Notes under the pieces: generated by a model | Told to the model about the DNA's origin: nothing | Databases searched by the model: none | Seen by the model: only the letters and a program-made list of their open reading frames with translations | Part shown: positions 45,692 to 54,390 of the stretch, in pieces | How the letters are laid out: each line of letters opens with the position of its first letter | How positions within the stretch are numbered: position 1 is the first letter of the stretch | Origin: Profundibacter sp033851955 | GTDB lineage: Bacteria; Pseudomonadota; Alphaproteobacteria; Rhodobacterales; Rhodobacteraceae | Length of the DNA stretch: 64,000 nt | Reading direction: 5' to 3' | Assembly (NCBI GenBank): GCA_033851955.1 | Contig: JAWSVK010000014.1 | Location: 1-64,000 of the forward strand | Program-made: the position numbers and the translations under genes

Positions 45692-46558
45692 ATGGCCCAA
45701 TCAGCTCCCAACGCTTTGACCATGAGCGATAGAGATTTCAAAGCTATTTCGGATATTGCTTACAAAGAGGCTGGGCTTGTTTTCAAGCCAGAGAAAGTCT
45801 CTTTGGTTCAATCACGCATCAACCGCCGCCTACGTCATCTCAAGATCAATAGCTTTTCAGAGTACACTACATTCATAGAATCCGAGCAGGGTTTTGCAGA
45901 ACGGAAAGTAATGATTTCGTCTCTAACGACAAATGTTTCAAATTTTTTCCGTGAATCTCATCATTTCGACATTTTGAGAGAGCAGGTTTTTCCCAATTTG
46001 TTGTCGTGTGCTCGTGCTGGAGGGAAGGTACGGCTTTGGTCTGCAGGCTGTTCAACAGGTCAAGAACCCTATTCCATGGCAATGACTCTGTTAGACATCG
46101 CACCAGACGCCACAAAACTAGACATTAAAATATTGGCCACGGATATCGATCCGAATGTTATTTCCACAGCCAAACAAGGATACTACAATGACAGATCCAT
46201 TGAAGATATTGGTGACGACTTTCAAGAAAGGTTTACTGAAAAAGTAAATAATGGTCATAAAACTGGCATTCAAATGACGGAGGCCCTTCGCAGCATGATT
46301 TCTTTTCGGGAGTTAAATCTGTTGTCGAAGTGGCCAATTTCCGGCAAGTTCGATGTCATTTTTTGCCGAAATGTCGTTATTTATTTTGATGAATCTACCC
46401 AGTTATCACTTTGGCCTCGCTTCGAATCTGTGACTGCGCCTGATGGATGGCTCTTCGTTGGCCATTCTGAGCGCCTATCAGAGCGGCTCGAAACGAAATT
46501 TATCACTGCCGGCCCAACAGCCTACCACCACCCGTCTTCTTCTGACACGCAAATCTGA
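45692..46558 (+). CDS. cheR: CheR chemoreceptor methyltransferase
   Basis: This 288-residue SAM-dependent enzyme methylates receptor glutamates. It has the N-terminal helical domain, the conserved TTNVSNFFRESHHFD segment, the SAM motif LWSAGCSTGQEPYSMAM, ILATDIDPNVI and FDVIFCRNVVIYF. It begins 2 nt after the cheW stop. The matching demethylase/deamidase genes cheB and cheD are not found in this window. Confidence 0.95.
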   Translation: MAQSAPNALTMSDRDFKAISDIAYKEAGLVFKPEKVSLVQSRINRRLRHLKINSFSEYTTFIESEQGFAERKVMISSLTTNVSNFFRESHHFDILREQVFPNLLSCARAGGKVRLWSAGCSTGQEPYSMAMTLLDIAPDATKLDIKILATDIDPNVISTAKQGYYNDRSIEDIGDDFQERFTEKVNNGHKTGIQMTEALRSMISFRELNLLSKWPISGKFDVIFCRNVVIYFDESTQLSLWPRFESVTAPDGWLFVGHSERLSERLETKFITAGPTAYHHPSSSDTQI

Positions 46559-46573
46559 AAAATAGGATCCCCA

Positions 46574-46960
46574 ATGGCACTCCGAGACCAAATCCGTGTA
46601 ATCGTCGTTGATGATATGTCAACAAGCCGCGGCCTTATTACGCAGGCCCTAGATTCATTTGGCATCCGCAATGTTGCAACAGCTGCGGATGGGCCAACAG
46701 CCTTACAGTCGATAATGCAGTCTCCCGTGCACCTGGTCATATCAGATTATAACATGCCCGGCATGGATGGCCTTCATTTGTTGCATGCATTGCGTCAAAC
46801 ACCTCAGACCAAAGGGGCCGGCTTTATTCTTATAACCGGGCGTGCGGATCGGGAAATAATTGACAAAGGGCGCCAACTCGGAATGAACAACTTCCTGAAA
46901 AAACCGTTCACCCCTGCAGAACTCCAGTCAACTATCGAAGCCGTTGTGGGGCGCCTATGA
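46574..46960 (+). CDS. CheY-like response regulator (second)
   Basis: This 128-residue single receiver has VVDDMSTSR, phospho-acceptor Asp58 in VISDYNMPGMDG and Lys in NNFLKKPFTP. AGGA lies before the ATG. Its stop overlaps the next gene by four bases (ATGA). Of the two receivers this one keeps the CheY-like pattern 'DYNMPGMDGL' and is a good candidate for the motor-binding CheY; which does what cannot be told from sequence. Confidence 0.92.
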   Translation: MALRDQIRVIVVDDMSTSRGLITQALDSFGIRNVATAADGPTALQSIMQSPVHLVISDYNMPGMDGLHLLHALRQTPQTKGAGFILITGRADREIIDKGRQLGMNNFLKKPFTPAELQSTIEAVVGRL

Positions 46961-47355
46961 AAATTGAAAAAATCGACCAAACCACTTCAACGGCTGATGA
47001 CACAACCATTCCGCTAACGTTGCTGTCGCATCGCATCGAAGATGAGCTTTATGAACTTGTGAGCATATGCCAAAATGTTGAAAATGCGTTGGGCACAGTA
47101 TTCCACACAGCCAACGACGCAACAGAACAACCGATCGTTGCGATCCAAGGCTTGGACAGATTGCAGCAAACATTGGAAGATTTAGCTCGTTTGTCAAAAC
47201 TGGTTGCACAATTTTATGCATCTTCGAGTGATGGAATTCCAAAAGATGACATCTTGAAATCAACCGTTCTTGCCGGGCTCGCGGGACGCTTGACCAAGTC
47301 AGAAACAATTGAATTTGGAGAAAATCCAGATTTAGACGATGTGATCTGGAAGTAA
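46957..47355 (+). CDS. unknown helical protein at the end of the che operon
   Basis: This 132-residue protein overlaps the second receiver gene by ATGA, so it is surely part of the operon. It is acidic and mostly helical (IEDELYELVSICQNVENAL; LDRLQQTLEDLARLSKLVAQFY), without membrane helix. I recognise no family. The length, helicity and acidic C-terminus ending DLDDVIWK recall phosphatase-like CheY partners, but there is no CheZ catalytic motif I can point to. Confidence 0.7.
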   Translation: MKIEKIDQTTSTADDTTIPLTLLSHRIEDELYELVSICQNVENALGTVFHTANDATEQPIVAIQGLDRLQQTLEDLARLSKLVAQFYASSSDGIPKDDILKSTVLAGLAGRLTKSETIEFGENPDLDDVIWK

Positions 47356-47634
47356 GTCTAACCACCGCGACACCAGTTACAAAACCAGAACAATTCACGC
47401 GCCTTGCCCGATAGATTGAGACGTCGATTCCAGAGGTTTTAGGTGTCGTCGCTGAACTGTTCGGGCGTCCAAAAGAAAATATCCACCGTAAAGCACAAAA
47501 TACCAAATATCCCATCCCAAATTTATCAATAATTCCATTCTGTTCAACCTCGTGACTGCTGAGATATCAATTATGTCGGAGATCAGCGCTTATAGGCCCA
47601 AATAGGATGATTTGATAAGAGAGAGCTTCTGGTT

Positions 47635-48045
47635 CATCGTAACCACCAAGAATTGGGATAATGAACATACTGCCGAAGAAGGGGAAAGCGTATGTTTCCG
47701 AAGTTTGCAACCATTGTGCAATGTGTTTGCCGTTGCTGCTTTTGTCCTTGAATTTTCGCGCATGAACTTTTTGCTATCGCCGCGAAAGCAATCTCTTTGC
47801 CTTCCTCAGCCCGCCAAGCATTGCGACGATTCCCACCTAGCGCAACAGTTCTGTGCACGTCGATGGCGCGTTCGTGTGCTTCTGCTAAAGAAACTATCTT
47901 TGTAGGCCCAAGACCAAAGTCACACCGCTTTCTGCGTGCGGTAATTCTCATGAGCCACCTCCGTGCACCTGATTTAGGAACAACCCGCCGCCATCGGTGT
48001 GCCGCCATTTTTACATGCGCAGCGTTGAGACGGAGTTCAAAATGA
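47635..48045 (-). pseudogene. broken P4/DUF4102-type phage integrase N-terminus
   Basis: Reading the minus strand, pieces in three frames add up to the arm-binding domain of a P4-like integrase. LNSVSTLRM, a TAA, then KWRHTDGGGLFL comes first. After a frameshift, SGARRWLMRITARRKRCDFG continues as LGPTKIVSLAEAHERAIDVH. After another shift, KFKDKSSNGKHIAQWLQT follows, then TYAFPFFG. The catalytic domain is absent. It lies about 160 bp from tRNA-Ser, the usual placement for such integrases, so a tRNA-integrated element has decayed here. The 279 nt before it (47356-47634) hold no gene I can see. Confidence 0.82.
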
Positions 48046-48207
48046 GGCCCGACCTATTTTCCTATTGATGCCGTTTGAAGTTGCGTACCATCCATTTTTT
48101 ACCCCGCAAAATTTGCAGGTCGAGTGAGGCTAGATGATGTGTATATCGTTAAAAACCCAAGGAAATTTTGGCATTTAGACTTCCATAGCCCCAGAATCGG
48201 GACTTTA

Positions 48208-48297
48208 TGGCGGACAGACAGGGATTCGAACCCTGGAGACGGTCTCCCGCCTACACACTTTCCAGGCGTGCGCCTTCGACCACTCGGCCACCTGTCC
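48208..48297 (-). tRNA. tRNA-Ser (anticodon GGA)
   Basis: On the minus strand this 90-nt class II tRNA has acceptor GGACAGG/TCTGTCC (with a G-U pair), discriminator G, encoded CCA, D-arm GGCCGAGTGGTCGAAGGC, anticodon loop CTGGAAA giving GGA, a long variable arm and T-loop GGTTCGAATCC. The adjacent integrase remnant marks it as a former integration site. Confidence 0.95.
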
Positions 48298-48534
48298 GTT
48301 GGCGCGTTTTAGCGCGACATTGCCCGCACTTGCAAGCGCTTAAACGTTGTGGATCCGGATGCTGGGTATTTCGCTCAACCAACCGGTCATGGAAATTTTC
48401 AACGGCCGCGTTTCAAAAGGCTCACCAATCCTCAAATTTGGATAACAGCTCATCGTTTTCGGACCTATACAAGAGCCTTGGTAAAACAAGCTGAGCCGAA
48501 AAAAGGCCTGATTGCAAACGACATATGCAAGAAA

Positions 48535-49257
48535 TTAACCACCATCCAAATGCAGATAAATACGTCGATTTTGTGCGCCTTTGTTTTGCACTTTACCAAT
48601 TCGTAAGCGGCCAATTTCACCGGTTCGTGCAACATGGGTGCCACCGCAAGGTTGCAGATCTATCTGCGCGGCGCCTGCCCCTATCCCAATCAACCGCACA
48701 CGGCCCTGCCCCTTGGGCGGTTGCACTGACATGGTTTTCACCAAAGACGGATTGGCCGCCAATTCAGCCTCCGTGATCCAGCCTTCAGTCACGGGCATAT
48801 CTTGCGCGACATACCCGTTTAGCATGACGTCCAGCGCGTCTTTATCGCCCAATGCCTCGGGCATATCGAAATCTAAACGTCCCTTGTCGACCCCGATTGA
48901 TCCGCCAGTAACAGGCAGCGGGATCGCCACCGACAACAGGTGCAATGCGGTGTGCACCCGCATGTGCCTATGACGGCGTTCCCAATCAAGTACCTGCGTG
49001 ACTTGGGCGCCAACAGGCGGCAATGGTGCGGGCTCGGCAGGCAGCAAAACGATCTGATCTGCCTCGCCTTTGAGCGTGGTGGCAATCGGCATGATCTGAT
49101 CGCCCCATGACAGCTTGCCGCTGTCGCCCGGCTGACCTCCGCCAGTCGCATAAAAAATGCTCCGGTCCAGCACCACGCCACCCTCGGGCGTGTGGGCCGT
49201 AACGCGGGCTTCGGCCTCACGGGTATAGGGCTCATTACGAAACAACAATTCGGTCAT
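48535..49257 (-). CDS. alaX: AlaX-type alanyl-tRNA editing protein
   Basis: This 240-residue stand-alone homologue of the AlaRS editing domain hydrolyses mischarged Ser- or Gly-tRNA(Ala). Zinc motifs are HTALHLL (HxxxH) and QPCGGTH. An N-terminal glycine-rich beta domain (FYATGGGQPGDSG) is present. Its start overlaps the upstream mscS stop (ATGA), and it ends the trg/cysK operon. Confidence 0.92.
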   Translation of the reverse strand: MTELLFRNEPYTREAEARVTAHTPEGGVVLDRSIFYATGGGQPGDSGKLSWGDQIMPIATTLKGEADQIVLLPAEPAPLPPVGAQVTQVLDWERRHRHMRVHTALHLLSVAIPLPVTGGSIGVDKGRLDFDMPEALGDKDALDVMLNGYVAQDMPVTEGWITEAELAANPSLVKTMSVQPPKGQGRVRLIGIGAGAAQIDLQPCGGTHVARTGEIGRLRIGKVQNKGAQNRRIYLHLDGG

Positions 49258-51680
49258 TTTGTGCTGCCTTTGCTAGGCGTTTTACCCGAAGGTTTTGGTG
49301 CGGCGCGTTTGGGTTTCACAGGTGCCGCGTTCAGCGCTTCTGGGTTGCGCAGCCACACGTCACGCTGGGCAAACGGAATTTCGATACCTTCTTCAACGAA
49401 CACGCGGGCAATTTCGTGGTTGATGTCGGACTTAACGCTCAACATCCAATTCACATCCCGCAAAATTGCGCGGATTTCAAAATCCAGTGAATCGGCACCG
49501 AACCCTTGAAAAACGACACCCGGATTGGCCAAAACCATCGGATGGGCTTCGGCGATATCGCGCAACAGCCCCTCGACCCGCTTGGTGTCAGTGCCATAGG
49601 CGACCCCGACTGGCACGATCACCCGTCCGACCGAATTGCCCCGAGTCCAATTGGTCACAACCCCCGACACAAGGTCAGAGTTTGGCACTATAACATCGGT
49701 ACGATCAAAGGTCTCGATGCGGGTCGAGCGCACGGAAATGTCGCGCACATACCCCATTTGACCGCCAACCTCGATCCAGTCCCCTTCAGAAATCGGGCGC
49801 TCAATCAGCAAGATGATGCCTGAAACAAAGTTCGACACGATGTTTTGCAAGCCAAAACCAATGCCAACCGACAAAGCCCCAGCCACAATCGCCAGCGATG
49901 ATAGATCAATTCCCGCACTTGAAATTGCCATCACCGAGGCGAGGAAAATTCCGATATAGCCGATGCCTGACACAACCGCATTGCGCCCGCCCACGTCCAT
50001 TTTGGTCTTTGGCAAAACCGTGGTGCGCAGGGTGCCTTGGATCAGGCGAGTCATCATGTAACCGATGCTAAAAACCACAGCAAAGGTCAGAAAATCAGAC
50101 GGTGAAACCCGCACATCTCCCAGCGAAAACCCTTCTTTGAAGCGGGTCCAAACTTCGGTCAAATCGGTAACGCGCGTGCCCCAGATCAGTGCGAAAAACG
50201 GCACCGACGCCAACACAACCCCGAAGCTGAGCAACACCGGAAGCAACGCCTCTTTGGCCGCGTCCTGATTGCCGACCAACAACCCGTAAACTTCGGAAAT
50301 GATACGTTGTAGGATGAACAAAAAGGCCAACAATCCAAGCGACATCGCCGCAGGAAAGACGATCGATTTGGCCGCTTCAAAATAGCCGACTGCCGCCAAG
50401 GCTGGTCCAACAAAAGCCAACACAAAAACGATGCGGCTCAGATAAAATGTGATGCGATTTTTATAGCTGCGCTCTTCGCCCTCAACTTGCTCGTTGCTCA
50501 CATGCAGGCCCATCAAACGTGACAGACGCCACAGCCCATATCCGGCCAGCAGCAGAACAGGAAATGTCACCACCACAGTCGCCTCGACGCTCCAACTGTC
50601 AAATTGGCCTAGTTCGGTGATGACAATCCGCAATCCCAGCATCAAACCAAGAATGGCACTGTAAAAACGTCCCGTGCGCCGTTGCGGCGGGGCCAGATTA
50701 AACGGTGGGACTACATATTCATTTTTAGGGAATATGCGTCCACCAAGCCAACGTGCCAGCAAAAACACAACGGCCGCCGCGACCAAAGCCGATAGCGCAA
50801 TGTCACCGCGCACCCCAACCAGTTCGGAGGCATAGAGCGCCTCGACCAGCAAGATCAACCCGAGCAACGGCAGAGCAATCTGTGCAATCGACAGAACAAA
50901 TGCCAAGATCCAGCGCGTCGCCGTATGCTCTCGTGCGAGGACAACAGATGCCAGGCGCTCCATCCAGTAGCGTCCACGCAGTAGAAAAACAAAGGAGATC
51001 AGAAGCAAAACCGTAATGACTGGCAGGTTTTTCTTGAGCAATACCTGCTGCGAGGGGCTGCTCCATGCCACCCCGATTTCCTTGCTTATATTGCGCGACG
51101 ATTGTTTGACCACGTCCAACCCTTTGGACCAATAAAGCGGAAATAGCGGCGACGGGCTGCGCTCCAGCAACGCGTCGGTTTGACGGGCGCGGATGATGCC
51201 GTCAACACTGCGGATCAAACCATCCGCCCGACTATAGGCCACTTCAGCGGTCTTAGCCGGCGCGCTCAGCAGCGCCATTTGTCGATCCAAATCGGCTCTT
51301 TGGGCGACAATCTCGGGGGCTTCCTCAGCGACCTCGGGCTTTGGACCCAGCGCGGCAATCTGGCCCTGCAGGGTTTTGATGCTGTTTTGGTTGGTGCTTT
51401 GGGCGCTCAAAAAGCCTTCGCGCCACTTGACCAGTTGACTGCGCAAGTCCTCAAAGGCCGCGGTCGAAGCCCGTCCAGCCTCGATCGCCTCTTCAGCCCG
51501 CAGCGCGGTGCGCTCCCATGCAGAATTCGTATTGCTGACAGATTTCTCGTAGCTGCCAGATCCTGATGAGGATGAGGCATCCGCAGAAATCACTTCCACA
51601 TCTTCGACCTGCGCTTTTGCTGGCATTGCGCCCAGCATCATGGCGCTGACAGCGGTTAGGATGAGGAGGAAGTTGCGCAT
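49254..51680 (-). CDS. MscS-type mechanosensitive channel with DUF3772 N-terminus
   Basis: This 808-residue protein has a signal peptide (about 1-23) and a long periplasmic helical region (DUF3772-like, to about 190). About ten membrane helices follow, then the MscS core (about 575-760) with the pore helix region IVAGALSVGIGFGLQNIVSNFVSGIILL, and a basic Lys/Pro tail. It would open under hypo-osmotic tension. It overlaps cysK upstream by one base (TAATG) and alaX downstream. Confidence 0.9.
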   Translation of the reverse strand: MRNFLLILTAVSAMMLGAMPAKAQVEDVEVISADASSSSGSGSYEKSVSNTNSAWERTALRAEEAIEAGRASTAAFEDLRSQLVKWREGFLSAQSTNQNSIKTLQGQIAALGPKPEVAEEAPEIVAQRADLDRQMALLSAPAKTAEVAYSRADGLIRSVDGIIRARQTDALLERSPSPLFPLYWSKGLDVVKQSSRNISKEIGVAWSSPSQQVLLKKNLPVITVLLLISFVFLLRGRYWMERLASVVLAREHTATRWILAFVLSIAQIALPLLGLILLVEALYASELVGVRGDIALSALVAAAVVFLLARWLGGRIFPKNEYVVPPFNLAPPQRRTGRFYSAILGLMLGLRIVITELGQFDSWSVEATVVVTFPVLLLAGYGLWRLSRLMGLHVSNEQVEGEERSYKNRITFYLSRIVFVLAFVGPALAAVGYFEAAKSIVFPAAMSLGLLAFLFILQRIISEVYGLLVGNQDAAKEALLPVLLSFGVVLASVPFFALIWGTRVTDLTEVWTRFKEGFSLGDVRVSPSDFLTFAVVFSIGYMMTRLIQGTLRTTVLPKTKMDVGGRNAVVSGIGYIGIFLASVMAISSAGIDLSSLAIVAGALSVGIGFGLQNIVSNFVSGIILLIERPISEGDWIEVGGQMGYVRDISVRSTRIETFDRTDVIVPNSDLVSGVVTNWTRGNSVGRVIVPVGVAYGTDTKRVEGLLRDIAEAHPMVLANPGVVFQGFGADSLDFEIRAILRDVNWMLSVKSDINHEIARVFVEEGIEIPFAQRDVWLRNPEALNAAPVKPKRAAPKPSGKTPSKGSTK

Positions 51681-52717
51681 TAGTTTTCAAAAACCGTAGG
51701 GAAATCGGGCATGGCTTTGGCCAACCAATCGGGCACAGGCAATTCCTTTTCACGCAAAAATTCCGGATTGAACAACTTGGACTGATACCGCGTGCCAAAA
51801 TCGCACAGCGCCGTCACGATGGTATGGCCTGGCCCCATTTCGCGGGCCATGCGGATTGCACCTGCAATATTAATACCGGACGAGCCGCCCAAAACCAGCC
51901 CCTCGTGTTGCACCAGATCAAAGATGATCGGCAGCGCTTCGCTATCTGGAATGCGATAAGCCATATCGACAGACAGCCCCTCAAGGTTCTTGGTGATCCG
52001 CACCTGCCCGATCCCCTCGGCAATCGAGCCCCCCTCAGAAGCCAATTCGCCTGTCGTGTAATAGCTGAACAACGCCGCCCCTTCAGGGTCCGCAATGGCG
52101 ATTTTGACATCGCGCGATTTGTCCCGCAGCCCTTCAGCCACCCCCGCCAATGTGCCGCCCGACCCGACCGCACAGACAAAGCCATCAACCTTGCCATCTG
52201 TTTGTGCCCAGATTTCGGGTGCTGTGGTTTCGACGTGGGCTTGGCGGTTGGCGATGTTGTCAAACTGGTTGGCCCAGATCGCACCATTTGGTTCGGTTTG
52301 TGCTAGTTGCGCCGCCAAACGGCCAGAATACCTAACGAAATTGTTTGGATTTCGATAAGGCGCTGCAGGCACTTCGATCAGATGCGCACCCGCAAGACGC
52401 AGCATGTCTTTCTTTTCCTGACTTTGGGTTTCCGGTATCACGATCACGGTTTTGAACCCCATAGACGCCCCGATCAGCGCCAGACCGATGCCGGTGTTGC
52501 CCGCCGTGCCCTCAACAATCGTGCCTCCGGGCTTCAACGTGCCTTGCGCGATTGCATCCTTAATGATGTAGAGCGCCGCGCGATCCTTGACCGATTGGCC
52601 GGGGTTCATAAACTCCGCCTTGCCCAGAATCTCGCATCCCGTGGCCTCGCTTGCGGCTCGAAGACGGATCAGCGGCGTGTTGCCAATTGAGTGTTCCAGA
52701 TCGCTGCAAATATCCAT
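51680..52717 (-). CDS. cysK: cysteine synthase-like PLP enzyme of the trg locus
   Basis: This 345-residue fold-type II PLP enzyme has SIGNTPLIRL near residue 15, the PLP lysine in NPGQSVKDRAA, the phosphate-binding GTAGNTGIGLA, and VGSGGTLAGVA. It makes cysteine from O-acetylserine and sulfide. In Rhodobacter sphaeroides a cysK gene lies beside trgAB and contributes to tellurite resistance; the same order occurs here. ATG 52717 (GGGGA 6 nt upstream) is preferred to the TTG at 52729. Confidence 0.9.
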   Translation of the reverse strand: MDICSDLEHSIGNTPLIRLRAASEATGCEILGKAEFMNPGQSVKDRAALYIIKDAIAQGTLKPGGTIVEGTAGNTGIGLALIGASMGFKTVIVIPETQSQEKKDMLRLAGAHLIEVPAAPYRNPNNFVRYSGRLAAQLAQTEPNGAIWANQFDNIANRQAHVETTAPEIWAQTDGKVDGFVCAVGSGGTLAGVAEGLRDKSRDVKIAIADPEGAALFSYYTTGELASEGGSIAEGIGQVRITKNLEGLSVDMAYRIPDSEALPIIFDLVQHEGLVLGGSSGINIAGAIRMAREMGPGHTIVTALCDFGTRYQSKLFNPEFLREKELPVPDWLAKAMPDFPTVFEN

Positions 52718-52769
52718 GTCTATCCCCAAAATGTCCTGCCCCTATATCTAAGGTCAGGACGCGGGTAAC

Positions 52770-53903
52770 TCAAGCGCCCTTGCGCAGCCGATCACGGTTT
52801 ATTGCCAACCAATAGGCCGCCGTCACCAGCGGCAGGACATTTGCCCCGCCCGCCCCACCGCAACCATCGGTGACAAATTCCATCAATTCGTCGAAACTCA
52901 GAATGTGGCTGTGAATGTCTTCATGCTCTTCCATAAGCCCCGAAGTGGTGCCCCCGGCCCCGCTCAAATCACATAGACCAAGATATATGTGAAAAAACTC
53001 GGTGCTGTTGCCTGGCGACGGATAGGCGTTGATGATCGGCAGAAGCTCAGTGATTTGAACACCCGCTTCCTCAAGCGTTTCGCGGATCGCGGCCTGCTCA
53101 GGGGTTTCGCCCACATCCACGTGGCCCGCCACTGGCTCCATCACCCAAGGCTGTTCTTCGCCCCGCCCAAACACCCCGATACGAAATTGTTCGACCAGCA
53201 GCACACAGTCGCGCACCGGATCATAGGGCAGTACAATCGCCGCATCATAAGCGACGAAAACCGAACGCTCCATTTCAGGGCTTTTATCACCATCAAACTG
53301 GCGGTGGCACAGATCATATTCTTGCACCGCATAGAAATTGCTGTAGGGCGTGCGCCGTTCAACCACGGACACATCGGCGCGGCCAAAACGGGCCTGCGGC
53401 GGGTTCTGCGCTCGCCCCCTGATATAAGATGCGGCCCGCTTGCGGATCGCGCCAAAACGCTGAACCAAATCTTGTGCCGTGATTTGCCCGAAATACCCCA
53501 TCGCCTCATGGGCCGCGCAGACCGTGATTTCGCCCCATGCCGAGACCCAATTCTCCAAATCCCATCGCGCGCCTTTGGCGAGCGGATGGTCGGCGAAGTA
53601 AACCTGCGCCTGTTGTGGACCATGTGCTGTATCGACCGAAACAGTTTGCAAACTGTACCCAAACCCGCCCTCGTAAAAATCGAGCCGCGCAAAATCTTGC
53701 GCCGTTAAGGCGCTTACCAAAACCCCGTCGGCGCAGGCGCCCGGTTCCGCTGCAAGCATCGGATAGGCTTGATCTTTCACCCAATGGCTGGTGAAATCCG
53801 AGAGCGACGCGGGCACAGCCTGCCCCGATTGCATCGGACGGCCCAACACCACCTCTAGCAACGGTAAATGTGCTAAAGTTCCGTAAAAGAACAGTTTTTT
53901 CAT
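52770..53903 (-). CDS. trgB: TrgB-like fusion: gamma-glutamylcyclotransferase-type domain plus NUDIX hydrolase
   Basis: This 377-residue two-domain protein starts MKKLFFYGTL, the AIG2/GGCT-like fold signature (about 1-115). It continues into a NUDIX hydrolase with a complete box GHVDVGETPEQAAIRETLEE followed by AGV, typical of ADP-ribose pyrophosphatases. TrgB of Rhodobacter is annotated the same way. The ATG at 53903 is 4 nt after the trgA stop; the longer open frame runs through trgA. A role in tellurite or redox-metabolite handling is inferred from synteny. Confidence 0.87.
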   Translation of the reverse strand: MKKLFFYGTLAHLPLLEVVLGRPMQSGQAVPASLSDFTSHWVKDQAYPMLAAEPGACADGVLVSALTAQDFARLDFYEGGFGYSLQTVSVDTAHGPQQAQVYFADHPLAKGARWDLENWVSAWGEITVCAAHEAMGYFGQITAQDLVQRFGAIRKRAASYIRGRAQNPPQARFGRADVSVVERRTPYSNFYAVQEYDLCHRQFDGDKSPEMERSVFVAYDAAIVLPYDPVRDCVLLVEQFRIGVFGRGEEQPWVMEPVAGHVDVGETPEQAAIRETLEEAGVQITELLPIINAYPSPGNSTEFFHIYLGLCDLSGAGGTTSGLMEEHEDIHSHILSFDELMEFVTDGCGGAGGANVLPLVTAAYWLAINRDRLRKGA

Positions 53904-53907
53904 GGTA

Positions 53908-54348
53908 TCATGCCCAGCGTCGTTCGGCCCAACCGCTGACCATGCCAGCCACAATGCCGCCAACAACCAAGGTGATAATGATTTCAGGCGTCGCCATCAG
54001 CAGTATATGTTCGATCATCAATTGAAACACCCCGACCAAAGCTTCAACCGGCCCTTCATAGGATTTGCGCAGCGACAGCTTGAGCATTTCTGACACAGAA
54101 TACAAAAACAACGCCCAAAACACCAAGGCCGCCGACGCGGTCAACCCCGCCGAGATCGAAGCGTTTCTGGAGCCATGTGAACGCAGGCCCAACATCGCCC
54201 AGCCCACCATGGCGCCAAGTGCGGCGTTATATTCTGAAAACTTCCCGAAATTGGTGCCGTCGGGTAATAATGGTTTGAACATTTCTGATACAAACCATGC
54301 GATACACGCGAAAAATAGCGCGCCGACAAAACGTCCAGCTGATGGCAT
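53908..54348 (-). CDS. trgA: TrgA-like membrane protein
   Basis: This 146-residue protein has about four hydrophobic helices, beginning MPSAGRFVGALFFACIAWFVSEMFKPLLPDG and with MLKLSLRKSYEGPVEALVGVFQLM in the third quarter. It matches the TrgA family, first found as part of the tellurite-resistance locus of Rhodobacter sphaeroides. It is the first gene of trgA-trgB-cysK-mscS-alaX. How it acts is not known. Confidence 0.85.
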   Translation of the reverse strand: MPSAGRFVGALFFACIAWFVSEMFKPLLPDGTNFGKFSEYNAALGAMVGWAMLGLRSHGSRNASISAGLTASAALVFWALFLYSVSEMLKLSLRKSYEGPVEALVGVFQLMIEHILLMATPEIIITLVVGGIVAGMVSGWAERRWA

Positions 54349-54390
54349 TGGTCCACACTCCGTGACTAGATTTGTCTAATAGTCGCGCCC

